Assembly (NCBI GenBank): GCA_019828595.1
Contig: JAHQRK010000029.1
Span: 248,001 to 312,000 of the forward strand
DNA: 64,000 bases
Source of the DNA: Aphanomyces cochlioides
Lineage: Eukaryota; Oomycota; Saprolegniomycetes; Saprolegniales; Verrucalvaceae
Reading direction: 5' to 3'
The translations under genes and the position numbers were made by a program. Within the stretch, counting starts at the first letter, position 1; the number at the start of each line of letters is the position of its first letter. A model generated the notes under the pieces. It was not told the origin of the DNA. It did no database searches and worked only from the letters and a program-made list of their open reading frames with translations. Of this stretch, positions 63,012-64,000 are shown in pieces.

Positions 63012-63609
63012 CAGATAACGCCGGAAAAACTCGACACAGCAGTACATCAGATATTTATTTAATTTTTCAAAGTGGGGAAGTTTGAATTAGCGTGTACATA
63101 TTATCCAATCATATCACAATGAAATCCCGTCAATCAAATGTCTTGAATTCTGGGATTTACCCTGTGATTGGTTGCTAAATGGCCCAAAATAGTGACATTT
63201 GATTGGTCACTTGTGATGATGTCGATTACATCGCGCCATGCCCGCTCGAATTCAAACTGAAGCAATAGAGATCGATGTAGCTCACTTAACCTTTAATCAT
63301 GCTGTGCGAATTTGAACTATGCCCTTCACCTGAGCAAGAACGTTCATGTTTAATGTGTGGTGCTGTCTCGCACAACTTATGCTCAAATGAATACTTCAAT
63401 TCTTTGCGAATTGAGCCGCCCCATGACGCCGCCTGTTGTTCTGTTGCCTGTGCTACCCAATATATTACTGAAGAGACCGAATCACAGGCATTGACGTCAC
63501 CCAGAAGAGTTGTCAAGTGATAAAATTTATTAAAATACAAACTGAAGCCATGTACAAACTTCTATATAAGTTTGAGTACAACTGTGTCGAGTTTTTCCGG
63601 CGTTATCTG
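63012..63609. mobile_element. Tc1/mariner-type element with 28-bp perfect terminal repeats, 598 bp
   Basis: CAGATAACGCCGGAAAAACT... at 63012-63039 is exactly complementary to 63582-63609, and both sides are flanked by TA (63010-63011 and 63610-63611). Perfect repeats indicate recent activity. There is no transposase inside; a 73-codon Cys-rich frame is present instead. Confidence 0.85.
63299..63520 (+). CDS. Cys-rich zinc-binding-like small protein, 73 aa
   Basis: Reads MLCEFELCPSPEQERSCLMC, then GAVSHNLCSNEYFN and ACCSVACATQY. Eight Cys plus His in a CxxC...HxxC...CC...C arrangement suggest a zinc-ribbon or FCS-like finger. It lies wholly inside the small inverted-repeat element. It could be a captured host exon or the remains of a transposase zinc finger. 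I do not recognise a family. Confidence 0.4.
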   Translation: MLCEFELCPSPEQERSCLMCGAVSHNLCSNEYFNSLRIEPPHDAACCSVACATQYITEETESQALTSPRRVVK

Positions 63610-63639
63610 TACATGGTAGGTGCACGGGATGGTGATATA

Positions 63640-64000
63640 CAGTAAGTTCCCGCTTATCTGCGATTTGCTCTCTATTCTGCGATCTCAGAAGACCCGCACC
63701 CATGGATCAACCTCTTGGACCCACCGTGAACAATAGACCTTTCAAACAAATAGTGAGCAACTTCGATAAAATTCTTCGACCTCCAAGAAAACATATCTCA
63801 TTCACATGATGTCTGAGTATACCATACATTCGTCAATATTTCCCGACCAGATAGATTTTTCGCGAATTCCTGAATTCATCGATCTTCTGTCGATCACTCA
63901 CATGTCAATCTCGACAGAAAAGTAGAGTTCTTTGTGTTATGGGTCTGTTATTTCGTAATTGACTGTGAACGTTTGAGAATACCATGTCCATCTCCTCCGC
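63640..64000 (+). mobile_element. Possible left end of a pogo/Tigger-like element, cut by the window
   Basis: After TA (63638-63639) comes CAGTAAGTTCCCGCTTATCT, followed by GCGATTTG, of the style of pogo/Tigger terminal repeats (CAGTA...TCC start, TA target). No coding sequence is reached before the window ends, so this is a tentative call. Confidence 0.35.

Overview
This is a eukaryotic window made almost entirely of mobile DNA. No ordinary housekeeping protein gene is recognisable. A tRNA-Ala(UGC), a 55-bp GT-AG intron, L1-like LINEs, pogo/Tigger, Tc1/mariner and PIF-Harbinger transposons, a Crinkler/RHS-type gene and genes for secreted Gly/Arg-rich repeat proteins together suggest an oomycete, perhaps of the Saprolegnia/Aphanomyces type. 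That assignment is an inference from gene content only.

Layout. (1) Bases 1-3050 and 44862-47884 (plus 39849-39890) are the two arms of a roughly 3-kb, nearly identical inverted repeat. Each arm ends in a tRNA-Ala(UGC) gene and carries the same broken pogo-like transposase. (2) Between the two tRNA genes lie LINE copies of one family whose 5' ends abut the tRNA 5' ends: copy D (3051-6205, +) on the left, and copies A (32775-39848), B (8133-32760) and C (7640-8118) stacked head to tail on the right, all on the minus strand. The units are separated by identical 14-bp pieces of the tRNA 5' end. The simplest reading is repeated insertion into the tRNA 5' end, with the target-site duplication rebuilding the tRNA each time. 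(3) A 17,284-bp Maverick/Polinton (11951-29234) with 280-bp terminal inverted repeats and a 6-bp target duplication (GACGTC) sits inside the endonuclease domain of LINE B. (4) The right tRNA is split at its anticodon arm by an insertion (39891-44861, 16-bp target duplication) that holds the 3' part of a second LINE, a broken pogo-like element and unassigned sequence. (5) From 48 kb to the end come transposase fragments, a whole PIF-Harbinger element (50837-53404), an intact pogo/Tigger transposase (53497-54975), three small inverted-repeat elements and two broken genes for secreted glycine-rich proteins.

The Maverick encodes a protein-primed DNA polymerase, an integrase with a chromodomain, a packaging ATPase, a penton-like minor capsid protein, a double-jelly-roll-type major capsid protein, an adenain-like protease, a pVI/pX-like small virion protein, an S74-chaperone fibre, a duplicated ExoX-C-like protein and several small proteins. 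The capsid, fibre and protease genes each carry one reading-frame break, so this copy looks recently disabled or carries assembly errors. Near its right end it carries a host-like, intron-containing Crinkler/RHS-type NTPase-nuclease gene, which is the most unusual cargo in the window.

In three LINE copies (A, B, D) ORF1 and ORF2 are in the same frame, separated by a single TAA followed by GGC. Two of the three have no ATG before the endonuclease domain. This suggests that ORF2 may be made by stop-codon readthrough.
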